Assembly (NCBI RefSeq): GCF_023718305.1
Contig: NZ_QEYO01000012.1
Location: 92,406 to 156,405, forward strand
Length of the DNA: 64,000 bases
Direction: 5' to 3'
DNA from: Gramella sp. AN32
Lineage (GTDB): Bacteria; Bacteroidota; Bacteroidia; Flavobacteriales; Flavobacteriaceae
Of the stretch, positions 9,149-20,810 are shown piece after piece. Position numbers and translations under genes: made by a program. Under the pieces are notes generated by a model. That model saw nothing but the letters and a program-made list of their open reading frames with translations. It was not told where the DNA came from and did not search any database. Numbering within the stretch: the first letter of the stretch is position 1; every line of letters starts with the position of its first letter.

Positions 9149-9193
9149 ATAGATGATCCTTAAACACTGTTCCACCGTCTGTTTATCAACCTA

Positions 9194-9225
9194 TTGTTTA
9201 GCGTTTAAAAGAAAAAATAAATTTG
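9194..9225 (+). promoter_or_regulatory. Candidate promoter for the GH2 gene
   Basis: TTG at 9194-9196, a 21-base spacer and TAAATTTG at 9218-9225 match the Bacteroidetes consensus (TTG, 17-23 bases, TAnnTTTG). It lies 28 bases before the ATG at 9254. This suggests the beta-galactosidase can be transcribed on its own as well as with the upstream sulfatase. Confidence 0.55.
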
Positions 9226-9241
9226 TTTTATCATCTATTAA

Positions 9242-12394
<3,153 letters not shown>

Positions 12395-12420
12395 GAGATA
12401 ATATTATTTTTTGATAAAAG

Positions 12421-12461
12421 AACCTGCCAGTTTTCGAAATCTAATTGAAATCTGGCAGGTT
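12421..12461. terminator. Bidirectional rho-independent terminator
   Basis: A perfect 10-base inverted repeat (AACCTGCCAG at 12421-12430 and its complement at 12452-12461) flanks a 21-base loop. A T-rich run follows on the plus strand, and a shorter TTTT follows on the minus strand. It sits between the convergent GH2 gene and the EEP gene and can end both. Confidence 0.85.
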
Positions 12462-12463
12462 TT

Positions 12464-13279
12464 TTATTTTTTGGCGGGAAGTAACTGCAACACGCTTAAA
12501 AAGGCACTGTGGTCTGAAGCTATGGAATCCTGGATAACTTTAGTTTCCAGTACTTTCCATCTATTTTTCGGGTAAAATAGAATGTAATCTATTTTCACCT
12601 CCGGCTTGTTGGAGGGAAAGGTGGGTCGGGGTGAGTTTTCATCATAAGAAGACCCCCATTTTTCTTTCAATAATTGGATGGTTTTACTGGTGGGTACATC
12701 ATTTAAGTCGCCCGCGAGAATGGTCGGGTAATTGTCCGTGGGAAACAGTGCGTTTAAGCTTTTGGCCTGTTCATATCTATCTATTCCATCGTTGAGGTGA
12801 TCAAGGTGCGTTCCTATAAACTGTATAGTATCGCCAGATTCTAAGACCAAGCTTGCCGTTGCGGCGGCTTTGGGCTCATTTCCCTGAGAATAGGGAAGGG
12901 GGATATTCTGCGTTTTTACAAAACTTTGTTTAGATAATATAGCTTCTCCATACTCCCCGCCGTCGTAACCCATGGCTTTAGCGAAAATGGAGGTCATTTT
13001 GGTGCGCAGAGCCAATTCGGTGGTCAAATCCATCTTGTGCGCCCGGCTTGTTTTAAAATCCACTTCCTGCAGGGCCACCAGATCCGGGTTGGCATCGTTG
13101 ATCACTTTTGCGATTGCATCCAGATCAAAACTGCCATTTGTGTTTGCACCATGAAGTATGTTGAAGGTCAGGACACGGAGCGTGTTATTTTTCGCTGAAT
13201 TTTTCTCCTGGCCATAAGCTTCTACTGTGAAGGCCAGGATCATGATCCAAAGGAAGTGGATAGGAGGTTTAAATGTCAT
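12464..13279 (-). CDS. Exported endonuclease/exonuclease/phosphatase (EEP) family protein
   Basis: This 271-residue exported protein has a signal peptide ending near EAYGQ. The EEP fold motifs are complete and in order: TFNILHG (metal and active-site Asn), ALQEVD (metal Glu), GTHLDH (catalytic His), GDLNDVP (Asp and Asn), KIDYIL and the terminal SDHSAF with the Asp-His pair. The family hydrolyses phosphodiester or phosphomonoester bonds in nucleic acids, inositol phosphates or sphingomyelin. It follows the GH123-type gene by only 12 bases, so the two are one operon. This hints at a phosphate- or lipid-linked glycan substrate such as a glycolipid headgroup, but a general periplasmic nuclease or phosphatase role is equally possible. 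Family sure, substrate unknown. Confidence 0.88.
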   Translation of the reverse strand: MTFKPPIHFLWIMILAFTVEAYGQEKNSAKNNTLRVLTFNILHGANTNGSFDLDAIAKVINDANPDLVALQEVDFKTSRAHKMDLTTELALRTKMTSIFAKAMGYDGGEYGEAILSKQSFVKTQNIPLPYSQGNEPKAAATASLVLESGDTIQFIGTHLDHLNDGIDRYEQAKSLNALFPTDNYPTILAGDLNDVPTSKTIQLLKEKWGSSYDENSPRPTFPSNKPEVKIDYILFYPKNRWKVLETKVIQDSIASDHSAFLSVLQLLPAKK

Positions 13280-13291
13280 CCTTTGATTTTT

Positions 13292-15115
13292 TTAGAAGGA
13301 ATTGATTGTCATATTCGCTTTTTTTACCACTTCAGAAGCAGGGATGTCGTTGAGGTTTTTTCGGTCGAAAAGTTGTAAGCTTTCCTCTAATTTGTCCAGG
13401 GCCTTTTGATTGTTGCTGCTTCTGAATTCTTCTCTTAAAATTTGGATCTTTTCATAAGCCTGGATACCGGCTAACAATTTTTCGAACCTTATCGAAGTTC
13501 TTCCACCGGGATATACAAAATAGGTATCACCAGCTGCCCAGGTCGTAAATCGACTGTCCAAAAGAGGTTCCAGTACCCAGCTGGCATAAGCCCAACGCAG
13601 GTAACCATCCATGTTTTGAGCTGCGGCATACCAGCCGTACCACTCTGTTTCTGCAGGCGGACTGAAAGTGAAACTATTTGGGGAGGCCTGGGAACAACTG
13701 GTGTAAAAGGTGCTGATCTTGCCTTCTTGTTGCCTTTTTTCTTTAACCTCCTCTGGAAAAGATTCATTCAGAGAGAGACAATAATCATCTATCTCATTAA
13801 ATATTTCGGGATGCTTTCCCCCGGCAAAGGAAATTTTAAAATCCTTATCGGCAGCTTTGATCACTTTTATGGTTTTCTGCATTACTTCCATAGGGCGTTC
13901 ATCCATGGAGATATAGGTTTTTTTAAACCAGCCTTTTTTCTTTAAATGTTCGGAAAAAGCTGTGAGCATCGCTCCCCACATTTCGGCATAAGCTTCTTCC
14001 CCCGGCTGGGTTTCTATGGTTTTCATTTCATTGGAAGCCTCGTCAAAATATTCGAAAGACAAGCGCCAGGGCACCATAGAGTAGCAGTTGATTTGTTTAG
14101 TCACCCCCATTTCCATCATAAATTCCACCCATTTATCAAAAGCATCAAAACCAAATTCCCAACTGCCATTTATCTTACGTTTCCAGGTGATCATGGATTG
14201 AAATGGATCCTGGGTTTGACCATTCCAGGGTTTGTTCATTATAGAAGCCGTGATAGATTTTCCGCCGGCATTTACATAATGCTGAATATCGTGTTCCATG
14301 GTTTTAAAATGGGCGTCGCTCCAGAGTTCAGTTTGATAATAGCGTGCGGCAGCATACGGGTTTTGCCAAAGATCGAGGTGAAAATTCCAATTTTCGGGAG
14401 CGGGTAAAATCCGATCCGATACAGAAACAGATAATTTCAATTTTTCAATGACATTGTTACCATCTTTTATTTTTACAGTACCGGTATATTTTCCCGCCTT
14501 CGTATTTTGAGGAACCCATATCCGTATCCATCCTGGGCGACTAGTATTTTGAGGTACAGCTAATACTTTCGTAAGATGATCAATAGGATCAGCAACCAGC
14601 GTTGAATCAAATTCTGTCAAATTTCGTTGCCCACAACCCCCTTTACCATCCTTGTTAAGCTCATCGGTCATTACGTAACGTACAAAACCACTAAAAATAT
14701 TAGACTTATCGATTTTTTGGGAGCTATTTTTATGGTGAACTAAATCAGATACCTCAAAAGAAAGCTGAATTGGTTTCTTGTAAGCCGAGACTATAAATTG
14801 CGCAGAAACCCGTTCCCCTTTCCAGGCAGAAAGGTTTATTAGACTTTTTGTTTTATCAACCGGGGCTGGTTCTTCTTTTTTATAGCGTGTATAAGTGTTC
14901 CCCCAGCTAACTTTATTTCGCTTTTTCTGCTCCCATAATGCTGAGGGTGTAGCGGTAGGGTTTGGTAACTCCATATAGGTTTCCATCGGAAATTGGGGCT
15001 GCCCGGTTTTTAGTCCAGAATGGGTAATGCCTTCAGGGAGTTGGGCGGTCCCTTTTTCCGTTACACATAATAGTGAAATAACAAATAAGGCGAATTGAAT
15101 ATTTTTTGAATGCAT
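13292..15115 (-). CDS. GH123-type beta-N-acetylgalactosaminidase (DUF4091 family)
   Basis: This protein has 607 residues from the ATG at 15115. A longer frame begins at 15157, but its extra 14 residues precede a good signal peptide (MHSKNIQFALFVISLL), so the shorter start is chosen. An N-terminal beta-sandwich (about 70-235) is followed by a TIM-barrel domain of the DUF4091/GH123 type. The catalytic pair expected for substrate-assisted cleavage of beta-GalNAc is visible as Asp405-Glu406 in YISMDERPM. The late aromatic stretch (GWYAAAQNMDGYLRWAY, then TTWAAGDTYFVYPGG) is typical of the family. Known GH123 enzymes cut terminal beta-GalNAc, for example from glycosphingolipid-type glycans. It is the first gene of a leftward pair with an EEP-fold hydrolase. 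Confidence is good for the family, moderate for exact activity. Confidence 0.82.
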   Translation of the reverse strand: MHSKNIQFALFVISLLCVTEKGTAQLPEGITHSGLKTGQPQFPMETYMELPNPTATPSALWEQKKRNKVSWGNTYTRYKKEEPAPVDKTKSLINLSAWKGERVSAQFIVSAYKKPIQLSFEVSDLVHHKNSSQKIDKSNIFSGFVRYVMTDELNKDGKGGCGQRNLTEFDSTLVADPIDHLTKVLAVPQNTSRPGWIRIWVPQNTKAGKYTGTVKIKDGNNVIEKLKLSVSVSDRILPAPENWNFHLDLWQNPYAAARYYQTELWSDAHFKTMEHDIQHYVNAGGKSITASIMNKPWNGQTQDPFQSMITWKRKINGSWEFGFDAFDKWVEFMMEMGVTKQINCYSMVPWRLSFEYFDEASNEMKTIETQPGEEAYAEMWGAMLTAFSEHLKKKGWFKKTYISMDERPMEVMQKTIKVIKAADKDFKISFAGGKHPEIFNEIDDYCLSLNESFPEEVKEKRQQEGKISTFYTSCSQASPNSFTFSPPAETEWYGWYAAAQNMDGYLRWAYASWVLEPLLDSRFTTWAAGDTYFVYPGGRTSIRFEKLLAGIQAYEKIQILREEFRSSNNQKALDKLEESLQLFDRKNLNDIPASEVVKKANMTINSF

Positions 15116-15782
15116 AAAATAAATCTTGAATTGTTTAGGTAGGTTATCAAAATCCATTTTGGTGTCTTACCCGGATTTTTTTAGAATGCAGAATTCATTG
15201 GAGTAAAGTTATCAAAAAAGCCACAATTCTTTCGTTAGTAATCATCTTTTGTCTGCCCCTCGAATGATTTCATCATCGATTAATATTATTGGCTGTTGCA
15301 TCGGCTATGAAAATTATTTTTTTTAGTTTTACCTTACGTTTTTTGTTATTATATACCCACTGGTTTTTATACTGGTCTTGAATTCCATCTTAAACGACAT
15401 GTAGTTATATAAATTTACTTATCGTTTGATGAGCATTTTCCATTTTTTGATCTTTTTGTTGCGTTTCTGTATTTTGTGATGAGTTCAATTGTGCTTTAAG
15501 ATTGTATTTCCTAATCAATGATTCTTCTTTTCTCGTTCTTATAGTGCTTTTTTAAAATAAAAAGAAGCATGAAAGTTCGTTCTCTATAAAGAGAAAAATT
15601 ACATATAAACCATAAAATAAATATAAATATTTGCGAAATAGTAAAAATAGAAAATGAAACCTATAAAAGTTTCGAAATATTTGTTTTTTCTTGTTTTTTT
15701 GAATTTTTAGTAGTTTATTTGTTATTATATAAGTTGAAGAATTGTAATTTTCTCATTAGTATTAAGTCAATCCAAATTGAAC
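15116..15782. other. Divergent intergenic region upstream of the amino-sugar operon
   Basis: This is 667 bases between the GH123-type gene (leftward) and agaS (rightward), AT-rich, with no credible open reading frame. It holds a possible promoter for agaS at 15719-15752 and a small 6-base hairpin near 15580-15595 (TTCTCT and AGAGAA). It is the most likely place for operators of the DeoR-type regulator encoded at 20811, but I found no clear repeated operator by eye. Confidence 0.5.
15719..15752 (+). promoter_or_regulatory. Weak candidate promoter for the agaS operon
   Basis: TTG at 15719-15721, a 23-base spacer and TAATTTTC at 15745-15752 match seven of eight positions of the two-part -7 consensus, with the last G replaced by C. 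It lies 30 bases before the ATG at 15783. The spacing is at the long end of the usual range, so this is tentative. Confidence 0.3.
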
Positions 15783-16922
15783 ATGCAGAAAAAAAATATA
15801 TATACCCAAAAGGAAATCCAGGGCCAGCCATTATTATGGAAGTCGGTCTTTGATTTGCTTATTTCAAAACAACAGGATATAACCAAATTTTTATCGCCCA
15901 TTTTAGAAATTCCAGATCTTCAAATAGTGCTTTCCGGGGCTGGGTCTTCGGCTTTTATTGGTGATGCCTCGCAAGGGTTGGTACAACAGGCTACGGGCCA
16001 TTCTACCAGAGCAATAGCTACTACAGATATTGTAACTCATCCGCAATTGTTTTTACAAAAAGATAAACCTGTACTTTTCGTTTCCTTTGCCCGATCGGGT
16101 AATAGTCCGGAAAGTGTAGAGTCGGTAAAACTTGTGGATGATTTTTGTCAAGAAGCCTTCCATTTAATAATTACCTGCAACGAAGTTGGTAAATTGGTTA
16201 AATACGCCAGGCAGCATTCGAAAAAGGCTTATGCCCTCTTATTGCCTGAAGAAGCCCACGATAAAAGCTTGGCAATGACAGGTAGTTTTACTTCTATGCT
16301 TTTAAGTGTTTTACTAATCTTTCGAAAAAATAAATTAGAATCAGATAGAGAGGAAATAGAAAAAATAAGTTGGCAAGGAATTAAAATATTAGAAACACAA
16401 GAACTGTTTAAGAAAATTGCCGCAAAAAATTTTAATAGAGTAGTGTTTTTGGGGTCTGGACCCATGTTAGGAATTGCCAGGGAATGTCATTTAAAATTAC
16501 AGGAATTAACTGACGGACAAGTGATTTGTAAACATGATTCTTTTCTTGGGTTCAGGCATGGTCCCAGAGCCGTAATTGACGAAAATACCTTAATGGTGTA
16601 TTTGTTTTCTCCAGTTGATCACGTGTATAAATATGAACTTGATCTTGCAAAATCTATCTCGGAAGGTCCGCACAACACTAAATGCATTAGTATAGGTAGG
16701 GGAAAAGAAGAAGGACTTAATTCATGTTTGAATATTGATTTAAAACTGGAACAGAATGAAGAGTTGGCCATTATTCCTTATACCTTGATAGGACAGCTTT
16801 TAGGTATGTACAAATCCCTTGCTCTTAATCTTGACCCTGATAATCCTTCCACATCAGGAGCGATAAGCCGGGTGGTAGAAGGCGTAATTATATATGATTA
16901 TCCAAAAACCTTGCAGGAATGA
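15783..16922 (+). CDS. agaS: AgaS-type sugar isomerase / galactosamine-6-phosphate deaminase
   Basis: This 379-residue cytosolic protein contains two SIS domains. The first begins at LSGAGSSAFIGD, and the second at FLGSGPMLGIARECHLKLQELTDG followed by FRHGPRAV, a very AgaS-like signature. AgaS converts galactosamine-6-phosphate to tagatose-6-phosphate with loss of ammonia. I chose the ATG at 15783; a TTG two codons upstream is possible. Its stop overlaps the next gene's ATG by four bases (ATGA), and the next three genes encode two sugar kinases and an aldolase, so the operon goes from amino-sugar phosphate to triose phosphates. The glutaminase domain found in GlmS is absent, which excludes that enzyme. 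A glucosamine-specific NagB-II role is less likely given the tagatose-type neighbours. Confidence 0.88.
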   Translation: MQKKNIYTQKEIQGQPLLWKSVFDLLISKQQDITKFLSPILEIPDLQIVLSGAGSSAFIGDASQGLVQQATGHSTRAIATTDIVTHPQLFLQKDKPVLFVSFARSGNSPESVESVKLVDDFCQEAFHLIITCNEVGKLVKYARQHSKKAYALLLPEEAHDKSLAMTGSFTSMLLSVLLIFRKNKLESDREEIEKISWQGIKILETQELFKKIAAKNFNRVVFLGSGPMLGIARECHLKLQELTDGQVICKHDSFLGFRHGPRAVIDENTLMVYLFSPVDHVYKYELDLAKSISEGPHNTKCISIGRGKEEGLNSCLNIDLKLEQNEELAIIPYTLIGQLLGMYKSLALNLDPDNPSTSGAISRVVEGVIIYDYPKTLQE

Positions 16923-17845
16923 TACTAAGCCTTTGTCCTAATCCATCGATAGATTCTTATGCCTGGCTCGAAAAATTTGAGACAGGAGGGGTGAACCGTA
17001 TAGATAGAATAATTGAATACCCCGGAGGTAAAGGTGTGCATGTGGCAATAGCTCTTGCAACACTCGGTGAAAATTCACAACTAATGGGTACATGGGCTGG
17101 AGGTGCAGGGCAATGGATAAAACAAAAATGTGGAAAGTTGGAAGTGGAATGTAGCGGTATAGAATTAGCCGGTAATAATCGTAAATGTTACACTTTTAGA
17201 TCGGAAAGGCCTGATTTTGATAATTCTGAATTATTAGAACCCGGTCCTTCCTTTACCACTAATAAATGGATAGCTTTTATTAAGCTTTTTGAACTGCACA
17301 TTCCAAATGCGAAATTAATTTGTATGTCTGGCTCATGGCCTAAGAATGCTCCATTAGATGCATATGCACAACTTATTTTAGTCGCGAAAGAGAAAAAGGT
17401 TAAAACGATACTAGACTGTAGTGGAGCTCAATTGACCGAAGCCCTTGAAGTTGGTTTTTTCGGACTTCATTTGAACGAATTTGAAGCTGAGAAGCTTTGT
17501 GGTAGCCAGGACATTTATCGATTGCTTAAAAAATTAGAGGATAAAGTGGAATTGGTGGCACTTACCCATGGTAAAAAAGGACTTCTCCTGGCCTACCAGG
17601 GTCAAATAATTTCGGCCAATGTAAAGATAGATAAAGTGATAAGCAGTGTTGGGAGTGGTGATTGTCTTACCGCAGGGATTGCCTATGCAGTCTCAAATGG
17701 ACTATCTGTTGAAGAAATAGCTGCATACGGTGTGGCATGTGGTGCCGCAAATTGCTTAACGGAAGATCTTGGAATGATAGATAAAGAAATTGTGGAGAAA
17801 TTACTTCCACAGGTGAGTATAAAAACACTTACAAATGAAAGATAA
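16919..17845 (+). CDS. PfkB-family kinase, LacC/FruK-like (probable tagatose-6-phosphate kinase)
   Basis: This 308-residue cytosolic kinase has a start codon that overlaps the agaS stop. It shows the LacC/FruK/PfkB N-terminal signature CPNPSID, then GGVNRIDR and PGGKGVHVA, and the C-terminal SVGSGDCLTAG with catalytic Asp248. These are features of kinases that phosphorylate a ketose phosphate at position 1 or 6: 1-phosphofructokinase, 6-phosphofructokinase-2 and tagatose-6-phosphate kinase. Between agaS and a class II aldolase, phosphorylation of tagatose-6-phosphate to tagatose-1,6-bisphosphate is the natural role. Fructose-1-phosphate kinase activity cannot be ruled out from sequence, but no fructose transport gene is present. 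The next gene starts 11 bases before its end. Confidence 0.87.
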   Translation: MILSLCPNPSIDSYAWLEKFETGGVNRIDRIIEYPGGKGVHVAIALATLGENSQLMGTWAGGAGQWIKQKCGKLEVECSGIELAGNNRKCYTFRSERPDFDNSELLEPGPSFTTNKWIAFIKLFELHIPNAKLICMSGSWPKNAPLDAYAQLILVAKEKKVKTILDCSGAQLTEALEVGFFGLHLNEFEAEKLCGSQDIYRLLKKLEDKVELVALTHGKKGLLLAYQGQIISANVKIDKVISSVGSGDCLTAGIAYAVSNGLSVEEIAAYGVACGAANCLTEDLGMIDKEIVEKLLPQVSIKTLTNER

Positions 17846-18779
17846 AAAACTACTGATTGTAGGTGAGCTTAATGTTGACCTTATTTTAAATGATATAGGG
17901 GGATTTCCTAAAATTGGAACTGAAATTGTCGCCAATCAAATGGATTTTACTTTAGGGAGCTCTTCGGCAATTATGGCCTCCAATATTTCAGTAATGGGTA
18001 CTAAAACTGCATTTTGTGGGAAAATAGGACTGGATAGGTTTGGTGAATTTGTGCAGGGAGAACTTAAGAAAAAGAATGTGGACACCCGGTTTATTTCCAA
18101 TTCCCAGAACCATAAAACAGGGATTACTGTGGTGATGAACTATGATCAGGATCGTGCAAACGTCACCTATTGCGGTGCCATGGAAGATTTAACAATAAAA
18201 GATATACCATGGGATACACTAGGCCAGTATGATCATCTACATCTTTCCAATTACTTTCTGCAAAAAGGAATTCAAAAAGATATCATTCAGGTATTTAAGC
18301 AGGCAAAAGAAGCTGGACTCACAACTTCCCTCGACTTACAAGTGGATCCCGAAAATAAATGGAATTTTGATTATAAAAACGTATTGCCTTTTGTAGATAT
18401 TTTTCTTCCGAATCAATCTGAATTATTAGGATTAACAGGCATGAAAAATTTAGAATCAGCTATTGCAGAAATTAAACCTTATGTCAATACTATTGTTGTA
18501 AAAATGGGATATGAAGGGGCAATGCTTATTTCAGAAGATAAAAAATATACGTTGAAGCCTTTTTTGAATAAGAAATTTAGAGATGCTATTGGAGCGGGCG
18601 ATTCATTTAACGCTGGGTTTATCCATGAGTATTTAAAAGAGGCATCCTGGGAAGAATGTTTAGAAAATGCCAATCTCATGGGCTCCCTTAGTACAACTTT
18701 CGCCGGAGGTACTGCAGCATTTACTTCTACTGACGAAATACAGGAAAAGAAACAACAAATCCAGAAAAAAGAACTATAA
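17835..18779 (+). CDS. PfkB-family (ribokinase-like) sugar kinase, candidate amino-sugar kinase
   Basis: This 314-residue cytosolic kinase has the ribokinase-like start LLIVGELNVDLI and the phosphate-binding GAGDSFNAGF with catalytic Asp256. The usual GGKGAN-type substrate loop is replaced by LGSSSAIMASN (about 40-50), unlike the kinase upstream, so the substrate differs. It overlaps the upstream kinase gene by 11 bases and is followed after one base by the aldolase gene. An operon fed by a symporter rather than a phosphotransferase system needs a kinase for the free sugar, and this is the only candidate seen here. GalNAc or galactosamine is therefore the inferred substrate. It could instead phosphorylate another ketose or 2-keto-3-deoxygluconate. 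Confidence 0.85.
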   Translation: MKDKKLLIVGELNVDLILNDIGGFPKIGTEIVANQMDFTLGSSSAIMASNISVMGTKTAFCGKIGLDRFGEFVQGELKKKNVDTRFISNSQNHKTGITVVMNYDQDRANVTYCGAMEDLTIKDIPWDTLGQYDHLHLSNYFLQKGIQKDIIQVFKQAKEAGLTTSLDLQVDPENKWNFDYKNVLPFVDIFLPNQSELLGLTGMKNLESAIAEIKPYVNTIVVKMGYEGAMLISEDKKYTLKPFLNKKFRDAIGAGDSFNAGFIHEYLKEASWEECLENANLMGSLSTTFAGGTAAFTSTDEIQEKKQQIQKKEL

Positions 18780-18780
18780 C

Positions 18781-19602
18781 ATGAAACTAAAAGATCAACT
18801 GCAGGAATTTACAAGTCTGAAAAGAGGCCTGTTAGCTACAAATTTTTATAATTTGGAAACCTTGCATGGGGTCCTTCAGGCCGCATCAGATCAAAATGAA
18901 CCCATAATCCTTCAGCTTACGCAGAGTTCCATTGATTATATGGGACTTAAAACTGCAGTTAATTTGGGGAGATCTGGACTGGAACAGTTCGGGGTAGAAG
19001 GTTGGATACATCTAGACCATGGGGGTTCTGTGGAATTGGCACAACGCTGTTTGGATGCCGGATTTGATTCGGTCATGATAGACGGAAGTGAGCTTAGCTT
19101 TGAAGAAAATATTAAGATCACCAGTGAGGTGGTAAAACGTGCTAAAAATTACGGAGCTCATGTAGAAGCTGAATTGGGATTTGTTGCAAAATTAGGGCAA
19201 TCCCACGGGCAGCAAGGGTTTACCCAACCGGAAGAAGCTAGAGAGTTCGTAGAAGCAACAGGAGTAGATGCCCTTGCAGTTGCCATTGGAACGGCACACG
19301 GTTTCTATAAGGAAGAACCCAAACTTGATATTAACCTACTTTCAAAAATTGCTGAAAATACACCGGCTACTTTGGTATTACACGGTAGTTCTGGTGTTCC
19401 TCATGAACAGGTCCAAAACGCGATTTCCAATGGAATATGTAAAATAAATTTAGCAACCGAAATCAAGAATATTTTTATGAAGACCTTGAAAAGTCAGCTC
19501 AGCAATAATGAAGAAATTGATTTAAGAAAGGTGTTTCCTGTAGCAACTTCTGCAATTACGGGATTGGTAAAAGAAAAACTTAGAATGGTGAGGAATGACT
19601 AA
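18781..19602 (+). CDS. Class II ketose-bisphosphate aldolase (tagatose/fructose type)
   Basis: This 273-residue cytosolic zinc aldolase starts at the ATG one base after the upstream kinase stop; a longer frame from 18667 overlaps that kinase and is not used. Catalytic and zinc residues are visible: Asp79-His80 in WIHLDHG, His173 in GTAHGFY and His201 in VLHGSSG, with the late KINLATE phosphate-binding stretch. The length fits the GatY/KbaY and FbaA group. It would cleave tagatose-1,6-bisphosphate (or fructose-1,6-bisphosphate) to dihydroxyacetone phosphate and glyceraldehyde-3-phosphate, ending the amino-sugar route. No GatZ/KbaZ-type partner subunit is encoded nearby, so it presumably acts alone. 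Stereospecificity is inferred from context. Confidence 0.9.
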   Translation: MKLKDQLQEFTSLKRGLLATNFYNLETLHGVLQAASDQNEPIILQLTQSSIDYMGLKTAVNLGRSGLEQFGVEGWIHLDHGGSVELAQRCLDAGFDSVMIDGSELSFEENIKITSEVVKRAKNYGAHVEAELGFVAKLGQSHGQQGFTQPEEAREFVEATGVDALAVAIGTAHGFYKEEPKLDINLLSKIAENTPATLVLHGSSGVPHEQVQNAISNGICKINLATEIKNIFMKTLKSQLSNNEEIDLRKVFPVATSAITGLVKEKLRMVRND

Positions 19603-19636
19603 AAGAATGGTTTAATTTTTTAACAGAACGATTATT

Positions 19637-20635
19637 ATGATAGACAATTTTATTGATGCCCACGTTCATTTGAATACACGTTCTACTGCTAAAATTGAAT
19701 TGGCTAAAGAATGGAACGCTGGCTTTTTATCCATAAATACCAATATTCCTTTTTTTGAGAGTCTGGAGAAACAGGAGGAAGTAGTACACGATCTTCAGAA
19801 GAAATATCCAGATCGAATTAAATTTATCACCAGTTTTGATACCCAATATTGGAATACTGAAAAGTGGCTACCCCATGCTTTAGAGCAAATTAAAAAAGGA
19901 ATAGCTCATGGCGCGACTGGAGTGAAAATCTGGAAAAATATAGGAATGGATAAATCTGTTAAAGATGCTAACGGAGACTTTGTAATGGTGGATGACTCCA
20001 GATTTGATACTATCTACGCTTATTTGGCTGAAAATGATATTTTGCTGATTGGTCACCAGGGTGAACCCCGAAATTGCTGGCTGCCATTAGAAGAAATGAC
20101 CGTTAACAGTGATAGGGAATACTTTTCTTCACATCCTGAATATCATATGTACAAGAACCCTGAATATCCTTCCTATGAGAAGCAAATGTTAGCTCGGGAT
20201 AATATGTTGAGAAAACATCCCAATTTAAAATATGTGGGATTACACCTCTTTAGTATGGAATATAGTCTTGATGAGGTAGCGAAACGTTTGGATAAATTCC
20301 CGAATACAAAAACTGACCTCGCTGAACGGATTTGCCACGTGCAATTACAGGCAATGAAAGACCGGGAAAAGGTAAGAGAATTCTTTATTAAATATCAAGA
20401 TAGGATTATATATGGTACCGATGTGATTGATGATGGTTCCATGGATGAAAAAGATCTTACAGAAAAATTTAAAACACTTTGGCAAAACCACTGGAGCTTT
20501 TTTGCTACATCAAAAGAACTTTCTGCACCAGAATTTAAAGGTGTTTTCCATGGTCTGGAATTACCTCAAGACGTATTAGGAAAAATCTTTAGAGAAAATG
20601 CTAAAGAAACATATGGGTTTAAATCCTGTAAGTAA
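19637..20635 (+). CDS. Amidohydrolase-2 family (PF04909-type) metal-dependent hydrolase
   Basis: This 332-residue cytosolic amidohydrolase-superfamily protein has an apparently complete metal site: His9 and His11 in DAHVH, Lys97 in GVKIWKN, His140 in IGHQGEP, His203 in GLHLFS and Asp262 in YGTDV. The fold group is PF04909, which includes lactonases, decarboxylases and other hydrolases. It is not a recognisable NagA/AgaA deacetylase. It lies 34 bases after the aldolase gene and before the DeoR regulator, inside the amino-sugar operon. Because this operon has no obvious N-acetylgalactosamine-6-phosphate deacetylase, this protein is a candidate for that step; a lactonase or other side reaction is possible. 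Family good, function open. Confidence 0.8.
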   Translation: MIDNFIDAHVHLNTRSTAKIELAKEWNAGFLSINTNIPFFESLEKQEEVVHDLQKKYPDRIKFITSFDTQYWNTEKWLPHALEQIKKGIAHGATGVKIWKNIGMDKSVKDANGDFVMVDDSRFDTIYAYLAENDILLIGHQGEPRNCWLPLEEMTVNSDREYFSSHPEYHMYKNPEYPSYEKQMLARDNMLRKHPNLKYVGLHLFSMEYSLDEVAKRLDKFPNTKTDLAERICHVQLQAMKDREKVREFFIKYQDRIIYGTDVIDDGSMDEKDLTEKFKTLWQNHWSFFATSKELSAPEFKGVFHGLELPQDVLGKIFRENAKETYGFKSCK

Positions 20636-20810
20636 AAATAACAAAAATTGATTAGATCTTCTTTGGATAGAAAAATTCTAGTCTTATGAAAAAGACAAAA
20701 ATACACAAAGAGCACACCTTCACATGGAATTTATTTGAGATAGTCTAAAAATGCGAAACTTTACTAACTTGCGAAGTCTTATGTTAAAGGATTAATTAAT
20801 TTTTGTATCT

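Noticed and set aside
18667..18780. Upstream start for the class II aldolase
   Set aside because: It overlaps the conserved end of the upstream kinase by over 100 bases; ATG 18781 gives the family-typical N-terminus.
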